Below, piece by piece: positions 8,755-18,099 of a stretch of 64,000 nucleotides of DNA (positions are counted from its first letter, which is position 1; the number at the start of each line of letters is the position of its first letter). The DNA is taken from assembly GCF_004745805.1 (NCBI RefSeq), contig NZ_SRLQ01000001.1, positions 446,110-510,109 of the forward strand. The letters are read 5' to 3'. Source of the stretch: Mycolicibacterium sp. CH28 (GTDB lineage Bacteria; Actinomycetota; Actinomycetes; Mycobacteriales; Mycobacteriaceae). The notes under the pieces are model-generated. The model was not told the DNA's origin. It was given only the letters and a program-made list of their open reading frames with translations, and did no database searches. Made by a program: the position numbers and the translations under genes.

Positions 8755-9292
8755 GTGCCTCGATCTCGAGGGTGATGGTGACCTTGTCGCCGACGACCGC
8801 GCCGCCGGTCTCCAGCGGCATGTCGATATCGATGCCGAAGTCCTTGCGGTTCAACACAATCGATGCCTCGAAGCCGGCGACCTCGCCGTGTCCCATGCCG
8901 GGGTTTACGCCGTTGAACTGCAGCGGCAGGCTGATCCGGCGGGTCACGCCCTTGAGGGTGAAATCGCCCTCGAGCACGTAGTCGTCACCGTTGGCGTTGA
9001 CGGCGGTGGAGGTGAAGGTGGCAGTCGGGAACTTCTCGACGTCGAAGAAGTCGGCCGCCTTCAGGTGTGCGTCGCGCTGCTCGTTGCCGGTGTTGACCGA
9101 GGTGACGTCGATCTCGGCGGTCACCGACGGTGTGCCGTCCTCGGCGACCGTGATGGCGCCACTGAACGCGCCGAAGGTGCCGCGCACCTTGCTGACGACG
9201 AGATGGCGTACGGAAAAACCGACCGACGAGTGGACGGCGTCGATCGCCCAGGTTCCTGCGCTGAGTTCGGTGGTCTGAACCGGTGCTGCCAT
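8741..9292 (-). CDS. YceI-family lipid/isoprenoid-binding lipocalin-like protein
   Basis: This 183-residue single-domain YceI protein forms a beta-barrel that holds a polyisoprenoid or other lipid. Family features are AGTWAIDAVHSSVGFSVRHLVVSKVRGTF at the start, DAHLKAADFFDVEKFPTATF in the middle and GVTRRISLPLQFNGV later. No signal peptide is visible, so a cytoplasmic location is predicted, as for most actinobacterial members. AAGGAG lies just before the ATG. It has no counterpart at this position in M. tuberculosis. Confidence 0.92.
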   Translation of the reverse strand: MAAPVQTTELSAGTWAIDAVHSSVGFSVRHLVVSKVRGTFGAFSGAITVAEDGTPSVTAEIDVTSVNTGNEQRDAHLKAADFFDVEKFPTATFTSTAVNANGDDYVLEGDFTLKGVTRRISLPLQFNGVNPGMGHGEVAGFEASIVLNRKDFGIDIDMPLETGGAVVGDKVTITLEIEALKQG

Positions 9293-9356
9293 GGTGGATG
9301 TCTCCTTGATCCGGGGGTGCCGGGCCGGGTGCCCGACGGTTCCGCCTCCGAGTAAA

Positions 9357-9370
9357 CGGACTACGGTCCG
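9357..9370. promoter_or_regulatory. Inverted repeat upstream of the YceI gene (candidate operator)
   Basis: CGGAC-TACG-GTCCG, with perfect 5-base arms and a 4-base spacer, lies about 65 bases before the YceI start, in its likely promoter. No dedicated regulator lies beside it, so the cognate protein is unknown. The site may simply be chance in GC-rich DNA. Confidence 0.3.
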
Positions 9371-9390
9371 GATTCATTCCCGCCGGTTCG

Positions 9391-9563
9391 GGCCTCGCTG
9401 AACCGCTGGGTGAGTGGGGCGGTCCCAGCTTCGGCCGGCCTACGGCGCCGCACGCGTCACCTCCGGCCGGCCTCGCTGAACCGCTGGGTTAGTGGGGCGG
9501 TCCCAGCTTCGGCCGGCCTACGGCGCCGCACGCGTCACCTCCGGCCGGCCTCGCTGAACCGCC
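9391..9563. repeat. 78-bp tandem repeat, two full copies plus the gene-borne start of a third
   Basis: Copies start at 9391, 9469 and 9547 with a period of exactly 78 bases. The two full copies differ visibly at one position in the stretch GGGTGAGTGGGG versus GGGTTAGTGGGG. The third start is the 3' end of the dehydrogenase coding region, so the unit carries the codons for RFSEAGRR plus its stop and following bases. The unit looks like repeated duplication of a gene's 3' end. It resembles mycobacterial MIRU-type minisatellites in length and in overlapping a stop codon, though I cannot match it to a known MIRU sequence. Confidence 0.85.
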
Positions 9564-10602
9564 CGGTCACCGGGGGCAGGTCGGCCAGCGTCACGATGCC
9601 GGGCTCGGCCGCGACCACCGCCGGCACCGCGTTGGTCACCGGCATGGCCGTGTAGATCATGCCCAACCCCATGAAACCGGGCTCGGTCCAATCCTTGGGG
9701 GGCAGGCAGTGCAGCACGGTCCGCATGTTGGGCACGCCGAACACCTGGATGACGTGACCGTGCTCCAGCGGCTTGGGCGGCACCACGTGATCACCCATCG
9801 TCCAGTTGAAGCCCACGCTGACGACGTTGCGGTCACCGACCCAACCCCGGTGGTAGCCGTACACCGAGCCGACCGTGCCCGCCGGGATCTTCATGAAGCC
9901 CAGGTCGGTGTCGCCGGTGGCGGCAGTGAACTGCACGTCGAAGGTCAGCCGGTCCAGCTCGGCGCCGATCGCGTCGGCCATCATCGCCGCCGACTCGGCG
10001 AACACCTCGCTTTCCCGGCGCACACTCTCGGCCAGCCCCGGGGTGTCGGGGTCGCAACCGAAGCCCATGGCGCTCTGGGTTCCCGCGGACTCGTAGGTCG
10101 AGCAATCCACCGATTCGGTGATGCGGATCTCGTCGACGCGCTCGCAGGCCCCGGATAGCACCATGCCCACCATGTTCGTCATGCCGGGGTGGGCGCCGCT
10201 GCCGAAGATCGTGGAGTTGCCGCGTTCGCAGGCCGTTCGGATTCTGACCAGATCCTCGGGAGTCTGTTTACCGCCGGTGATCCAGGCCGCCGACGAGCAC
10301 ACGTTGACCCCGGCCTCGAGCAGTTGCACCAGCTCGTCGATGCTGGGCCACAGCGGGTTGTAACAGCAGGCATCCGGTTTCGTGGCCAGCAGCGCGGCGA
10401 TGTCGTTGGTCGCGGTGATGCCCGTTGGCTCGGGCCACCCGGACAGCTCGGCGGCATCCACCCCGACCTTGTCGGCGCCGTGGGCGTACACCCCGACCAG
10501 TTCCAAATCCGGCCTACTGATGATTGCGTGCAGCGATCGGCGTCCGATGTTGCCGGTGGTCCACTGGATCACCCGGAGCGGCCGGTCGGCGGTGGCGGTC
10601 AT
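9535..10602 (-). CDS. DapB-like NAD(P)-dependent dehydrogenase
   Basis: This 355-residue protein has a Rossmann NAD(P) domain of the dihydrodipicolinate reductase N-terminal type: RVIQWTTGNIGRRSLHAI at residues 9-26, then LELVGVYAHGADKVG. It belongs to the group that includes 2,4-diaminopentanoate dehydrogenase and many uncharacterised actinobacterial enzymes; the substrate is unknown. GAGGAGG precedes the ATG. It is divergent from the carboxylic acid reductase gene, so the two may be co-regulated from the 155-base gap. Its last codons are copied in the downstream 78-bp repeat. Confidence 0.82.
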   Translation of the reverse strand: MTATADRPLRVIQWTTGNIGRRSLHAIISRPDLELVGVYAHGADKVGVDAAELSGWPEPTGITATNDIAALLATKPDACCYNPLWPSIDELVQLLEAGVNVCSSAAWITGGKQTPEDLVRIRTACERGNSTIFGSGAHPGMTNMVGMVLSGACERVDEIRITESVDCSTYESAGTQSAMGFGCDPDTPGLAESVRRESEVFAESAAMMADAIGAELDRLTFDVQFTAATGDTDLGFMKIPAGTVGSVYGYHRGWVGDRNVVSVGFNWTMGDHVVPPKPLEHGHVIQVFGVPNMRTVLHCLPPKDWTEPGFMGLGMIYTAMPVTNAVPAVVAAEPGIVTLADLPPVTGRFSEAGRR

Positions 10603-10669
10603 GGAAGCCCTCCTCGGCTGGCGGAAGTAGACACTCCTGACAGGTTGTACACCAAGGCCGACGCCAGGG

Positions 10670-10685
10670 TGTGGGCGACCTCACA
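10670..10685. promoter_or_regulatory. CRP-like box between dehydrogenase and carboxylic acid reductase
   Basis: TGTGG-GCGACC-TCACA matches the cAMP receptor protein consensus TGTGA-N6-TCACA at nine of ten positions. It sits in the divergent promoter region, 68 bases before one start and 73 before the other. It could serve either gene; no assay is implied. Confidence 0.4.
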
Positions 10686-10757
10686 TTCGACGAGTGAAAT
10701 CAACCCGGCATCCCCCGGCTTGAAGGAGAGGTGGGGGTTCGTCGAGAGGTGTGATTG

Positions 10758-13700
10758 ATGGTCGTCGCTGACTTCAGGTCGCCGCGGGAGAACCAGCTGG
10801 TCGAACGGGTGGCCCTGCTGTACACCCACGACGAACAGTTCCGAAACGCCCCTCCCGACGCAGAGCTGGATGACGCGGTGAGTCGCCCCGGCTTGCGGCT
10901 TGCGCCGCTGCTGGAGACCCTGATCCGGGGATACGGTGATCGGCCTGCGCTGGGACAGCGCGCCCGCGAACTGCACACCGACCCGGGGACCGGCCGCACC
11001 TCCGCGCTTCTGCTGCCGCGATTCGACACCATCAGCTACCGGGAGCTGTGGTCACAAGTGCAGGCCATAGCCGCCGAATTGTGCCACCATCGCGACGCCC
11101 CGGTCGCCCCCGGCGACCTGGTGGCCACCATCGGTTTCGCCAGTCCGCACTACCTGGCGATCGATCTGGTCTGTGCCTACCTGGGCTTGGTGACGGTGCC
11201 GATGCAACACAACGCCGCCGCTTCTCGGATGGCCCCGATCATCACCGAAGCCGAACCCAAGATCCTCGCGGTCAGTGCCGAATACCTGGATCTGGCAATC
11301 GAATCCGCGTTGGGCAGCCGATCGGTGCGCCGACTTTTGGTGTTCGACTACCGTGCGCAGGTCGAGGATCATCGTGACGCGCTGGCACGCAGCCGGCAGC
11401 GGCTGGCCGACGCCGGGATGCCGGTGATCGTCGACATCCTCGACGATGTCATCGAAGCGGGCTCGGCGCTGCCACCCGAGCCGCTCTACACCGACGGCAG
11501 CGATGAGCGCCTCGCGATGATCATGTACACCTCCGGTAGCACAGGTGCGCCAAAAGGCGCGATGTACACCGAGGCGATGCTGCGTTCGCTGTGGACATCG
11601 GAGTACCTCCGGTCGGACACCCCGGTGTTCAACGTCAACTTCATGCCTTTGAACCATCTGGGTGGCCGGCTGCCGCTGGTGTCGTCGTTCCTGGCCGGTG
11701 GTACGAGTTACTTTGTGCCGGAATCGGATATGTCGACGCTGTTCGAGGACTGGGCGCTGGTGCGGCCAACGGATCTGCCGGTGGTGCCACGCGTGGTCGA
11801 CATGTTGTTCCAGCGTTACCGCAGTGTGGCGGACCGGCTGATCGCCGAGGGCATCGAGCCGGCTGTCGCCGAGTCGCAGGCGCTGGCCGAGATCCGCGAG
11901 GGGGTGCTGGGCGGGCGGGTGCTGACCGGATTCGTCGGCACGGCACCGCTGGCCGCGGAGATGAAGGTTTTCCTGGATGAATGCCTGGGGGTTCACGTCG
12001 GAGACGGGTACGGGCTGTCTGAGCTGGGCATGGTCAGCCGCGACGGTGTCATCGCCCGGCCGCCCGTCACCGATTACAAGCTCATCGATGTGCCGGAGCT
12101 GGGCTACTTCGCCACCGACAAGCCGTATCCGCGCGGTGAACTGCTGGTCAAGTCCAACACCGCGTTTCCGGGCTACTACAAGCGTCCAGAGGTGACGGCC
12201 GACGCGTTCGATGCCGACGGTTACTACCGCACCGGCGACGTGATGGCCGAGATCGCGCCGGATCACTTGGAATACGTAGACCGCCGCAACAATGTGCTCA
12301 AGCTTTCCCAGGGTGAGTTCGTCGCGGTCGCACGGCTGGAGGCGATTTTCGCCGGCGCGCCGTTGGTGCGCCAGATCTATGTGTACGGCAACAGCGAGCG
12401 AGCCAGCGTGCTGGCGGTGATCGTGCCGACCGCGGAGGCGCTGCTGCGCCATCCCGGTGCGCCGGACGCGCTCAAAGCTGATCTGCACCAATCGCTTCGC
12501 GACACCGCCAAGCTGGCGGAGTTGCAGTCCTACGAGGTGCCGGCGGACTTCCTGGTCGAGTATGAACCGTTCAGCGCTGACAACGGACTGCTCTCCGGGG
12601 TGGGTAAGAACCTGCGCCCGCGACTAAAGGACTGCTACGGAGCCGAGCTGGAGAAGCTCTACGCCGATCTCGCTGCCGCCCAGGTCGACGAAATTCGTTC
12701 GCTTCGTGAGAATGCCGGCGACCGGCCGGTGATCGACACGGTGGCTCGGGCGGCCACAGCGCTGCTGGGCACCGCGGGTGCGCAAGTGGACGCGCGGGCG
12801 CATTTCACCGATTTGGGTGGGGATTCATTGTCGGCGCTGACGTTCGCCAACCTGCTAGGTGAGGTCTTCGGCGTCGAGGTGCCGGTCAGCACGATTATCA
12901 ACCCGACCTCGACGTTGGGCTCACTGGCCGAATTGATCGAGCGGGAGAGTCAATCAGCCAGCAGCAGGCCGAGTTTCGCTACGGTGCACGGCCGGGGTGC
13001 GGCGGTGGTGCGCGCGAGCGATCTGCGACTGGGGGCTTTCATCGATGCCACCACGCTGGCCACGGCTCCCGGTCTGCCGCATGCCACCGGCACCCCGCGC
13101 ACGGTGTTGCTCACCGGAGCCAACGGCTGGCTGGGCCGTTTCCTGGCGCTGGAATGGCTGCAACGCCTTGCCGAAACGTCAGGGACGCTGATCGCCCTCG
13201 TGCGTGGGCGGGACGACGCCGATGCCCGCAGACGGCTGGACGCGGCGTTCGACACCGGCGATGTCGAGTTGCGCGCCAGGTTCGACGAACTGGCCGCCCA
13301 GCACCTTGAGGTCATTGCCGGCGATATCAGCGAGCCCAACCTTGGTCTGGACCCCGGCACCTGGAATGCCTTGGCGCAACGGGTCGATCAGGTGGTCCAT
13401 CCCGCCGCACTGGTCAACCACGTACTGCCGTACAGCGAACTCTTCGGCCCCAACGTAACCGGTACTGCCGAGGTGATCCGGTTGGCCCTGACCGCCCGAA
13501 TCAAACCGGTGACCTACCTGTCGACCGTGGCGGTGGCGATGACCGTGGACCCGGCCAACTTCGCCGAGGACGGCGATATCCGCACCTTCAGCGCGCGCCG
13601 CCCGGTCGACGGCACTTATGCCAACGGCTATGCCAACAGCAAGTGGGCCGGTGAGGTTCTGCTGCGCCAAGCCCACGACCTGTGCGCTCTGCCGGTGGCG

Positions 13701-14285
13701 GTGTTCCGCTCCGACATGATCCTGGCGCACAGCCGCTACACCGGTCAGCTCAATGTCCCCGATGCCTTCACCCGGCTGATGGTCAGCCTGCTCGGTACCG
13801 GCATCGCTCCGGGCTCCTTCTACGCGGCCCATGCCGACGGCCAACGACCTCGGGCCCATTACGACGGGCTGCCAGTCGATTTCATCGCCGAAGCCATCAC
13901 CACCATCGGATCCCAGACCACCAAGGGCTTTCACTCCTTCGACGTGATGAACCCCCACGACGACGGCATCTCCCTGGACACCGTCGTGGACTGGCTCATC
14001 GCTGCCGGCCACCGCATCGAGCGGATCGAGGACTATCGGCACTGGCTGGCCCGGTTCGAAACCAGCCTCAAAGGCCTGCCCGACAAGCAACGACAACACT
14101 CGGTGCTGCCGCTGCTGCACGCCTATGCCCAACCCGAACGTCCCGTGCTCGGCGCGATAGCGCCCACCGAGGTATTCCGGTCCCGGGTACGCGCCGCCGA
14201 TGTGGGCGCCGGTGACATCCCGCATATCGATGCAGACCTCATCCGCAAATACGCCAACGACCTCAACCACCTGGGTTTGGTCTGA
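10758..14285 (+). CDS. car: Carboxylic acid reductase (adenylation-carrier-reductase)
   Basis: This 1175-residue three-domain enzyme reduces carboxylic acids to aldehydes with ATP and NADPH. The adenylation domain spans about residues 30-640 (MYTSGSTGAPKGAMYTE for AMP binding, DGYGLSELG, YYRTGDV, then KLSQGEFVAVARLE). A carrier domain follows with the phosphopantetheine serine in DLGGDSLSALTF near residue 690. The C-terminal NADPH thioester reductase begins at VLLTGANGWLGRFLALEWL and has the Tyr-x3-Lys in YANGYANSKWAGE. The length matches FadD9/CAR enzymes. It needs a phosphopantetheinyl transferase encoded elsewhere. I chose the ATG at 10758; a TTG directly before it is in frame. The native acid is unknown. 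Confidence 0.95.
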   Translation: MVVADFRSPRENQLVERVALLYTHDEQFRNAPPDAELDDAVSRPGLRLAPLLETLIRGYGDRPALGQRARELHTDPGTGRTSALLLPRFDTISYRELWSQVQAIAAELCHHRDAPVAPGDLVATIGFASPHYLAIDLVCAYLGLVTVPMQHNAAASRMAPIITEAEPKILAVSAEYLDLAIESALGSRSVRRLLVFDYRAQVEDHRDALARSRQRLADAGMPVIVDILDDVIEAGSALPPEPLYTDGSDERLAMIMYTSGSTGAPKGAMYTEAMLRSLWTSEYLRSDTPVFNVNFMPLNHLGGRLPLVSSFLAGGTSYFVPESDMSTLFEDWALVRPTDLPVVPRVVDMLFQRYRSVADRLIAEGIEPAVAESQALAEIREGVLGGRVLTGFVGTAPLAAEMKVFLDECLGVHVGDGYGLSELGMVSRDGVIARPPVTDYKLIDVPELGYFATDKPYPRGELLVKSNTAFPGYYKRPEVTADAFDADGYYRTGDVMAEIAPDHLEYVDRRNNVLKLSQGEFVAVARLEAIFAGAPLVRQIYVYGNSERASVLAVIVPTAEALLRHPGAPDALKADLHQSLRDTAKLAELQSYEVPADFLVEYEPFSADNGLLSGVGKNLRPRLKDCYGAELEKLYADLAAAQVDEIRSLRENAGDRPVIDTVARAATALLGTAGAQVDARAHFTDLGGDSLSALTFANLLGEVFGVEVPVSTIINPTSTLGSLAELIERESQSASSRPSFATVHGRGAAVVRASDLRLGAFIDATTLATAPGLPHATGTPRTVLLTGANGWLGRFLALEWLQRLAETSGTLIALVRGRDDADARRRLDAAFDTGDVELRARFDELAAQHLEVIAGDISEPNLGLDPGTWNALAQRVDQVVHPAALVNHVLPYSELFGPNVTGTAEVIRLALTARIKPVTYLSTVAVAMTVDPANFAEDGDIRTFSARRPVDGTYANGYANSKWAGEVLLRQAHDLCALPVAVFRSDMILAHSRYTGQLNVPDAFTRLMVSLLGTGIAPGSFYAAHADGQRPRAHYDGLPVDFIAEAITTIGSQTTKGFHSFDVMNPHDDGISLDTVVDWLIAAGHRIERIEDYRHWLARFETSLKGLPDKQRQHSVLPLLHAYAQPERPVLGAIAPTEVFRSRVRAADVGAGDIPHIDADLIRKYANDLNHLGLV

Positions 14286-14379
14286 GGGCTGTTTCCACAG
14301 ATCGGGCTTCGTCCACAGCTCGGCTCGCGCCGGCGTCGGACGGGGTCGCCGGGTCGGGTCGCGGCCCTATGGTCGGCGC

Positions 14380-15192
14380 ATGCGAACCGAGCAGCCCCTC
14401 GCAAGCCTGCATCGGCGCCTGCGCCCGGGTGAGTCGAGTGAGGCCAATGCCGCCGGGGAAGACGACAGTGACGACGAGGTGCCATTGCCAAGCTGGATCC
14501 CTGATGGGAAGGCCGACCGCGGTACCCGGTGGCTGGCAGCGGTCCGGGCCGACCCCGGGCGCACCGGGGGAGTCGCGCTGGCGGTCGTCGCCGTCGTTGC
14601 CGTACTGATCACGGTGATCACTCTGGTGCGGGACGACCCACCGCCGGTCGTGTCGGCGAAGTTGCCTCCGGTGGAGATGGTGTCGTCGGCCGCCCCGCGG
14701 GCCAGCACCGCTGCGGATCAACCCGTCGTCGTCAGCGTCGTTGGATTGGTCACCAAGCCGGGTCTGGTGACGTTGGCGCCCGGCGCTCGTATCGCCGACG
14801 CCGTGTCCGCCGCCGGCGGCGCGTTGAGCGGGGCTGACATGCTCGGGTTAAACCTGGCTCGCCATCTCAGCGACGGAGAACAGATCGTCGTCGGCATTGC
14901 CACGCCGGCGGGCCAGCCGGCCGCGCTCGGCAGTTCGGTCAGCGGTAGCCCGGCCGCCGCCCCCGACGCGCGCGCAGCACCGGGGCAGGGGACACCGGCG
15001 CAACCGGTCGACTTGAACACTGCGACGGTCGAACAGCTCGACGCGCTGCCCGGTGTCGGGCCGGTGACCGCGACCGCGATCGTGGCCTGGCGCGAGGCCA
15101 ACGGATCCTTCGCCAGTGTCGACCAACTCGGCGAGGTTGACGGCATTGGACCGGCCCGACTGGACAAGCTGCGACCGCTGGTACGGGTCTGA
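14380..15192 (+). CDS. comEA: ComEA-family DNA-binding protein
   Basis: This 270-residue protein has a cytoplasmic N-terminus, one membrane segment (GGVALAVVAVVAVLITVITLV, about residues 63-83), an SLBB domain (VVSVVGLVTKPGLVTLAPGARIADAV) and a C-terminal double helix-hairpin-helix (VDLNTATVEQLDALPGVGPV...LGEVDGIGPARLDKL) that binds double-stranded DNA outside the membrane. It is coupled to comEC three bases downstream, as in Rv2415c-Rv2414c. Competence genes persist in mycobacteria although natural transformation is not well established, so the in-cell role is uncertain. Confidence 0.9.
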   Translation: MRTEQPLASLHRRLRPGESSEANAAGEDDSDDEVPLPSWIPDGKADRGTRWLAAVRADPGRTGGVALAVVAVVAVLITVITLVRDDPPPVVSAKLPPVEMVSSAAPRASTAADQPVVVSVVGLVTKPGLVTLAPGARIADAVSAAGGALSGADMLGLNLARHLSDGEQIVVGIATPAGQPAALGSSVSGSPAAAPDARAAPGQGTPAQPVDLNTATVEQLDALPGVGPVTATAIVAWREANGSFASVDQLGEVDGIGPARLDKLRPLVRV

Positions 15193-15195
15193 CCG

Positions 15196-16650
15196 ATGCA
15201 ACCGGACGGCGTCACGCACCTAGATGTGCGCTTGGTGCCGGCCGCGGTGACGGCATGGGCGGTCACGGCGGCGAGTATCACCTGGGTTGTCGGGCCACTG
15301 CTGACCGCGGTCTGCCTGGCTGCCGGACTCGGCTGGGCGGCAGCGTCGCGGTGGCGCGGCGCGGCGTGGCCCGCGCTGCGGACGGCCGGTGTCGCGGTGA
15401 TCGGTGCCGCGGTCGTCGGCGCGGGATTCGCCCTGGCGGCGGCGATGCGTAGTGACGCGGTCCGCGGGCACCCCATCGTCCAGCGGTTCGGCTCGATGGC
15501 TTCGGTGACGGCGACGCCGTCGGAGGATCCCCGGCCGCTGGGTAACGGCCGGCTGATGTTCCGTGCCACCCTGGCGGCGGTCGACGGTGGCGAAATGTCA
15601 GGCCGGGTGGTCGTTTTCGCGCCGATGCCGGGCTACGGCGAGCTGATGGCGGGTCAGCCCGTCCGGTTCAAGGCCCGTATCGCCCGGCCGACGAGACGCG
15701 ACCTGACGGTCGCGGTGCTCAACGCCAGTGGCGAGCCCGACGTGGGGGAGCCCGCACCGATCCACCGTGCGGCGCGGGCGGTGCGTGCGCGTTTCGGAGC
15801 GGTCGCCCGCGATGTCCTACCTGCCGATCAGGCGGCGATCCTGCCTGGACTGGTGTTGGGCGACACCTCCACCGTCGCCCCTGCGACCACCGCGCAGTTC
15901 CGCACCGCCGGTCTCACCCACCTGACCGCGGTGTCGGGGGCCAACGTCACGATCGTGTGCGGCGCGGTGCTGCTCTCCGCGCGATTCGTCGGACCGCGCG
16001 CCGCTGTCGGCCTGGCCGCCGTGGCATTGGTGGTGTTCGTCTTCGTGGTGCAGCCGACGGCCAGCGTGCTTCGGGCCGCGGTGATGGGCGCCATTGCGCT
16101 GGTGGCCATCTTGTCCGCGCGTAGGCGCCAGGCGGTGCCGGTGCTGGCGGCCACCGTGCTCGGCCTGCTCGTGGTGGCCCCCCAACTGGCCGTCGACGCC
16201 GGCTTCGCACTGTCGGTGTGCGCCACGGCCGCACTCGTCGTGCTCGCCCCGGGCTGGTCGGCCAGGTTGACCGCACGCGGCTGTCCCAAGCCACTGGCTG
16301 ATGCGCTCTGCATCGCGCTAGCCGCCCAGTTGGCCACCGCGCCGCTGGTCGCGGCGATCTCCGGGCAGCTCAGCTTGATTGGCGTGTTTGCCAATATTGC
16401 TGTGGGCGTGGTGATTCCGCCGATCACGGTATTGGGGACCGCCGCGGCAGCGGTGTGTTGGGTGTGGGCGCCGGGTGCCGGGCTACTGGTCCGCTTCACC
16501 GGTCCGGAGCTGTGGTGGCTGCTGCATGTGGCCGAGTACGCGGCCCGCGTCCCCGGTGCCGCGGTCCCGATGCCGGTCGCCGTCGCCGGGGTGGTCACGG
16601 TGGGTGGGGTAGCACTGACGGTGTTGCTGGCTGCTCGTCGCCGCGGCTGA
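15196..16650 (+). CDS. comEC: ComEC/Rec2-family membrane protein
   Basis: This 484-residue polytopic protein is the predicted DNA-translocation channel of the competence machinery. Membrane helices flank a soluble OB-like region (about residues 95-200), followed by the Competence-domain signature [35 protein letters not shown]. The C-terminal metallo-beta-lactamase-like nuclease domain found in Bacillus ComEC is absent, as is common in mycobacterial forms. It follows comEA by 3 bases and precedes holA by 38 bases. Confidence 0.9.
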   Translation: MQPDGVTHLDVRLVPAAVTAWAVTAASITWVVGPLLTAVCLAAGLGWAAASRWRGAAWPALRTAGVAVIGAAVVGAGFALAAAMRSDAVRGHPIVQRFGSMASVTATPSEDPRPLGNGRLMFRATLAAVDGGEMSGRVVVFAPMPGYGELMAGQPVRFKARIARPTRRDLTVAVLNASGEPDVGEPAPIHRAARAVRARFGAVARDVLPADQAAILPGLVLGDTSTVAPATTAQFRTAGLTHLTAVSGANVTIVCGAVLLSARFVGPRAAVGLAAVALVVFVFVVQPTASVLRAAVMGAIALVAILSARRRQAVPVLAATVLGLLVVAPQLAVDAGFALSVCATAALVVLAPGWSARLTARGCPKPLADALCIALAAQLATAPLVAAISGQLSLIGVFANIAVGVVIPPITVLGTAAAAVCWVWAPGAGLLVRFTGPELWWLLHVAEYAARVPGAAVPMPVAVAGVVTVGGVALTVLLAARRRG

Positions 16651-16688
16651 GCGCCGATCACGTCGGTGAGACGTGGCAGGATCGTCGG

Positions 16689-17663
16689 GTGACGTCGGAT
16701 ACGGTTGGCCTGCATCTGGTCCTGGGTGATGAAGAGCTACTGATCGACCGGGCCATCTCTGAGGTGCTGCGTGCCGCGCGAGCCACGGCCGGCAACGACG
16801 ACGTGCCGGTGAACCGCTTGCGCGCCGGTGAGGTGTCGGTCAACGAACTCGCCGAACTGCTCAGCCCGTCGCTGTTCGCCGACGAGCGGGTGGTGGTGCT
16901 GGAGTCGGCCGCGGAGGCGGGCAAGGACGCCGTGGAGCTGATCGCCTCGGCGGCTGCCGAACTGCCGCCCGGCACTGTCTTGGCGGTGGTGCACTCCGGC
17001 GGCGGGCGTGCGAAGGCGCTCGCCGATCAACTCAAGAAACTCGGTGCCCGGGTGCACCCCTGCGCCAAGATCACCAAGGCGGGCGATCGGGCTGATTTCG
17101 TGCGGGCGGAGTTCCGCGCGCTGAAGGTCAAGGTCGACGACGACACTGTGACCGCGATGCTGGACGCCGTCGGCTCCGATATCCGGGAGTTGGCGTCGGC
17201 GTGCTCACAGCTGGTCGCCGACACCGGCGGCCACATCGACGTTGTCGCCGTGCGCCGCTACCACTCCGGCAAGGCCGAGGTCTCCGGCTTCGACATCGCC
17301 GACAAGGCCGTGGTGGGTGACATCGCCGGCTCGGCCGAGGCGCTGCGGTGGGCGATGATGCGCGGCGTGCCGCACGTCGTGCTGGCCGACGCGCTGGCCG
17401 AAGCCGTGCACACCATCGCCAGGGTGGGCCCGCTGTCGGGTGACCCGTACCGGTTGGCCTCCGAGCTAGGCATGCCGCCGTGGCGGATCCAAAAGGCGCA
17501 GAAACAGTCGCGGCGCTGGTCGCGCGACAAGGTAGCGACAGCGATCCGGCTGGTGGCGACGTTGAATGCCGACGTCAAGGGTGCGGCAGCCAGCGCGGAC
17601 TACGCGCTGGAGGAAACGGTGCGCAAAGTGGCACAGCTGGCCGCCGGAAGCGGCCGGGATTGA
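16689..17663 (+). CDS. holA: DNA polymerase III delta subunit
   Basis: This 324-residue HolA is the clamp-loader subunit that opens the sliding clamp. The family pattern is visible: [19 protein letters not shown] at the start, [14 protein letters not shown] near residue 60, [18 protein letters not shown], a middle domain with [12 protein letters not shown], and the C-terminal [16 protein letters not shown]. The start is the GTG at 16689, which gives the usual length (about 316-325). It is the last gene of the comEA-comEC-holA group, and its stop codon lies inside a terminator-like hairpin shared with rpsT. Confidence 0.92.
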   Translation: MTSDTVGLHLVLGDEELLIDRAISEVLRAARATAGNDDVPVNRLRAGEVSVNELAELLSPSLFADERVVVLESAAEAGKDAVELIASAAAELPPGTVLAVVHSGGGRAKALADQLKKLGARVHPCAKITKAGDRADFVRAEFRALKVKVDDDTVTAMLDAVGSDIRELASACSQLVADTGGHIDVVAVRRYHSGKAEVSGFDIADKAVVGDIAGSAEALRWAMMRGVPHVVLADALAEAVHTIARVGPLSGDPYRLASELGMPPWRIQKAQKQSRRWSRDKVATAIRLVATLNADVKGAAASADYALEETVRKVAQLAAGSGRD

Positions 17664-17688
17664 TCAGGCCCGAGGGCGATCAGATTTT
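17661..17688. terminator. Hairpin terminator containing both holA and rpsT stop codons
   Basis: TGATC (17661-17665) pairs with GATCA (17678-17682), enclosing an inner GCC/GGC stem, and is followed on the plus strand by GATTTTG. The left arm contains the holA TGA and the right arm the rpsT stop. The T-run makes it a plausible rho-independent terminator for holA; on the opposite strand it has no T-run. Confidence 0.6.
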
Positions 17689-17940
17689 GTTGAGGGCCTG
17701 AGCCAGCGCCGACTTCTTGTTGGCCGCCTGGTTCTTGTGGATGACACCCTTGCTGGCGGCCTTGTCCAGCTTGCGGCTGGTGGCCAGGAGCAGCTCTTCG
17801 GCCTTGCTCTTGTCGCCCTCGGCGGCAGCCGCCCGGAACCCGCGGATCGCCGTGTGAAGCGAACTCTTCACCGACTTGTTGCGCAGCCTGCGGCGCTCGT
17901 TAGTGCGGTTGCGCTTCTCCTGCGACTTAATGTTGGCCAC
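17680..17940 (-). CDS. rpsT: 30S ribosomal protein S20
   Basis: This 86-residue S20 is a helical, lysine/arginine-rich primary 16S rRNA-binding protein. The N-terminus [25 protein letters not shown] and the later [17 protein letters not shown] are diagnostic. It starts on GTG with AAGGA upstream. It is transcribed alone, convergent with holA, as in M. tuberculosis (Rv2412). Confidence 0.97.
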   Translation of the reverse strand: MANIKSQEKRNRTNERRRLRNKSVKSSLHTAIRGFRAAAAEGDKSKAEELLLATSRKLDKAASKGVIHKNQAANKKSALAQALNKI

Positions 17941-18017
17941 GCGTTAGTTCCTTCGTTTTTTCAAGCCGGGATGTCTTGGCTCGCCGGGGCCGTCGGGCCC
18001 TCGGGCAGCGAGTGTTC

Positions 18018-18023
18018 AGGGTA
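18018..18023 (-). promoter_or_regulatory. Predicted -10 element for rpsT
   Basis: On the minus strand TACCCT fits the mycobacterial TANNNT pattern and would start a leader of roughly 70 bases before the rpsT GTG. No convincing -35 is seen. Confidence 0.35.
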
Positions 18024-18099
18024 CCAGTTCGGGGCACAATCTCCCAAAGTCGAGCTCACTGGCCTGCCGAAACGGCGAACTTGGTGCAGCATGTGACGG

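Noticed and set aside
9391..9563. Direct repeats considered as a CRISPR array
   Set aside because: Units are contiguous 78-bp copies with no variable spacers and no cas genes nearby.
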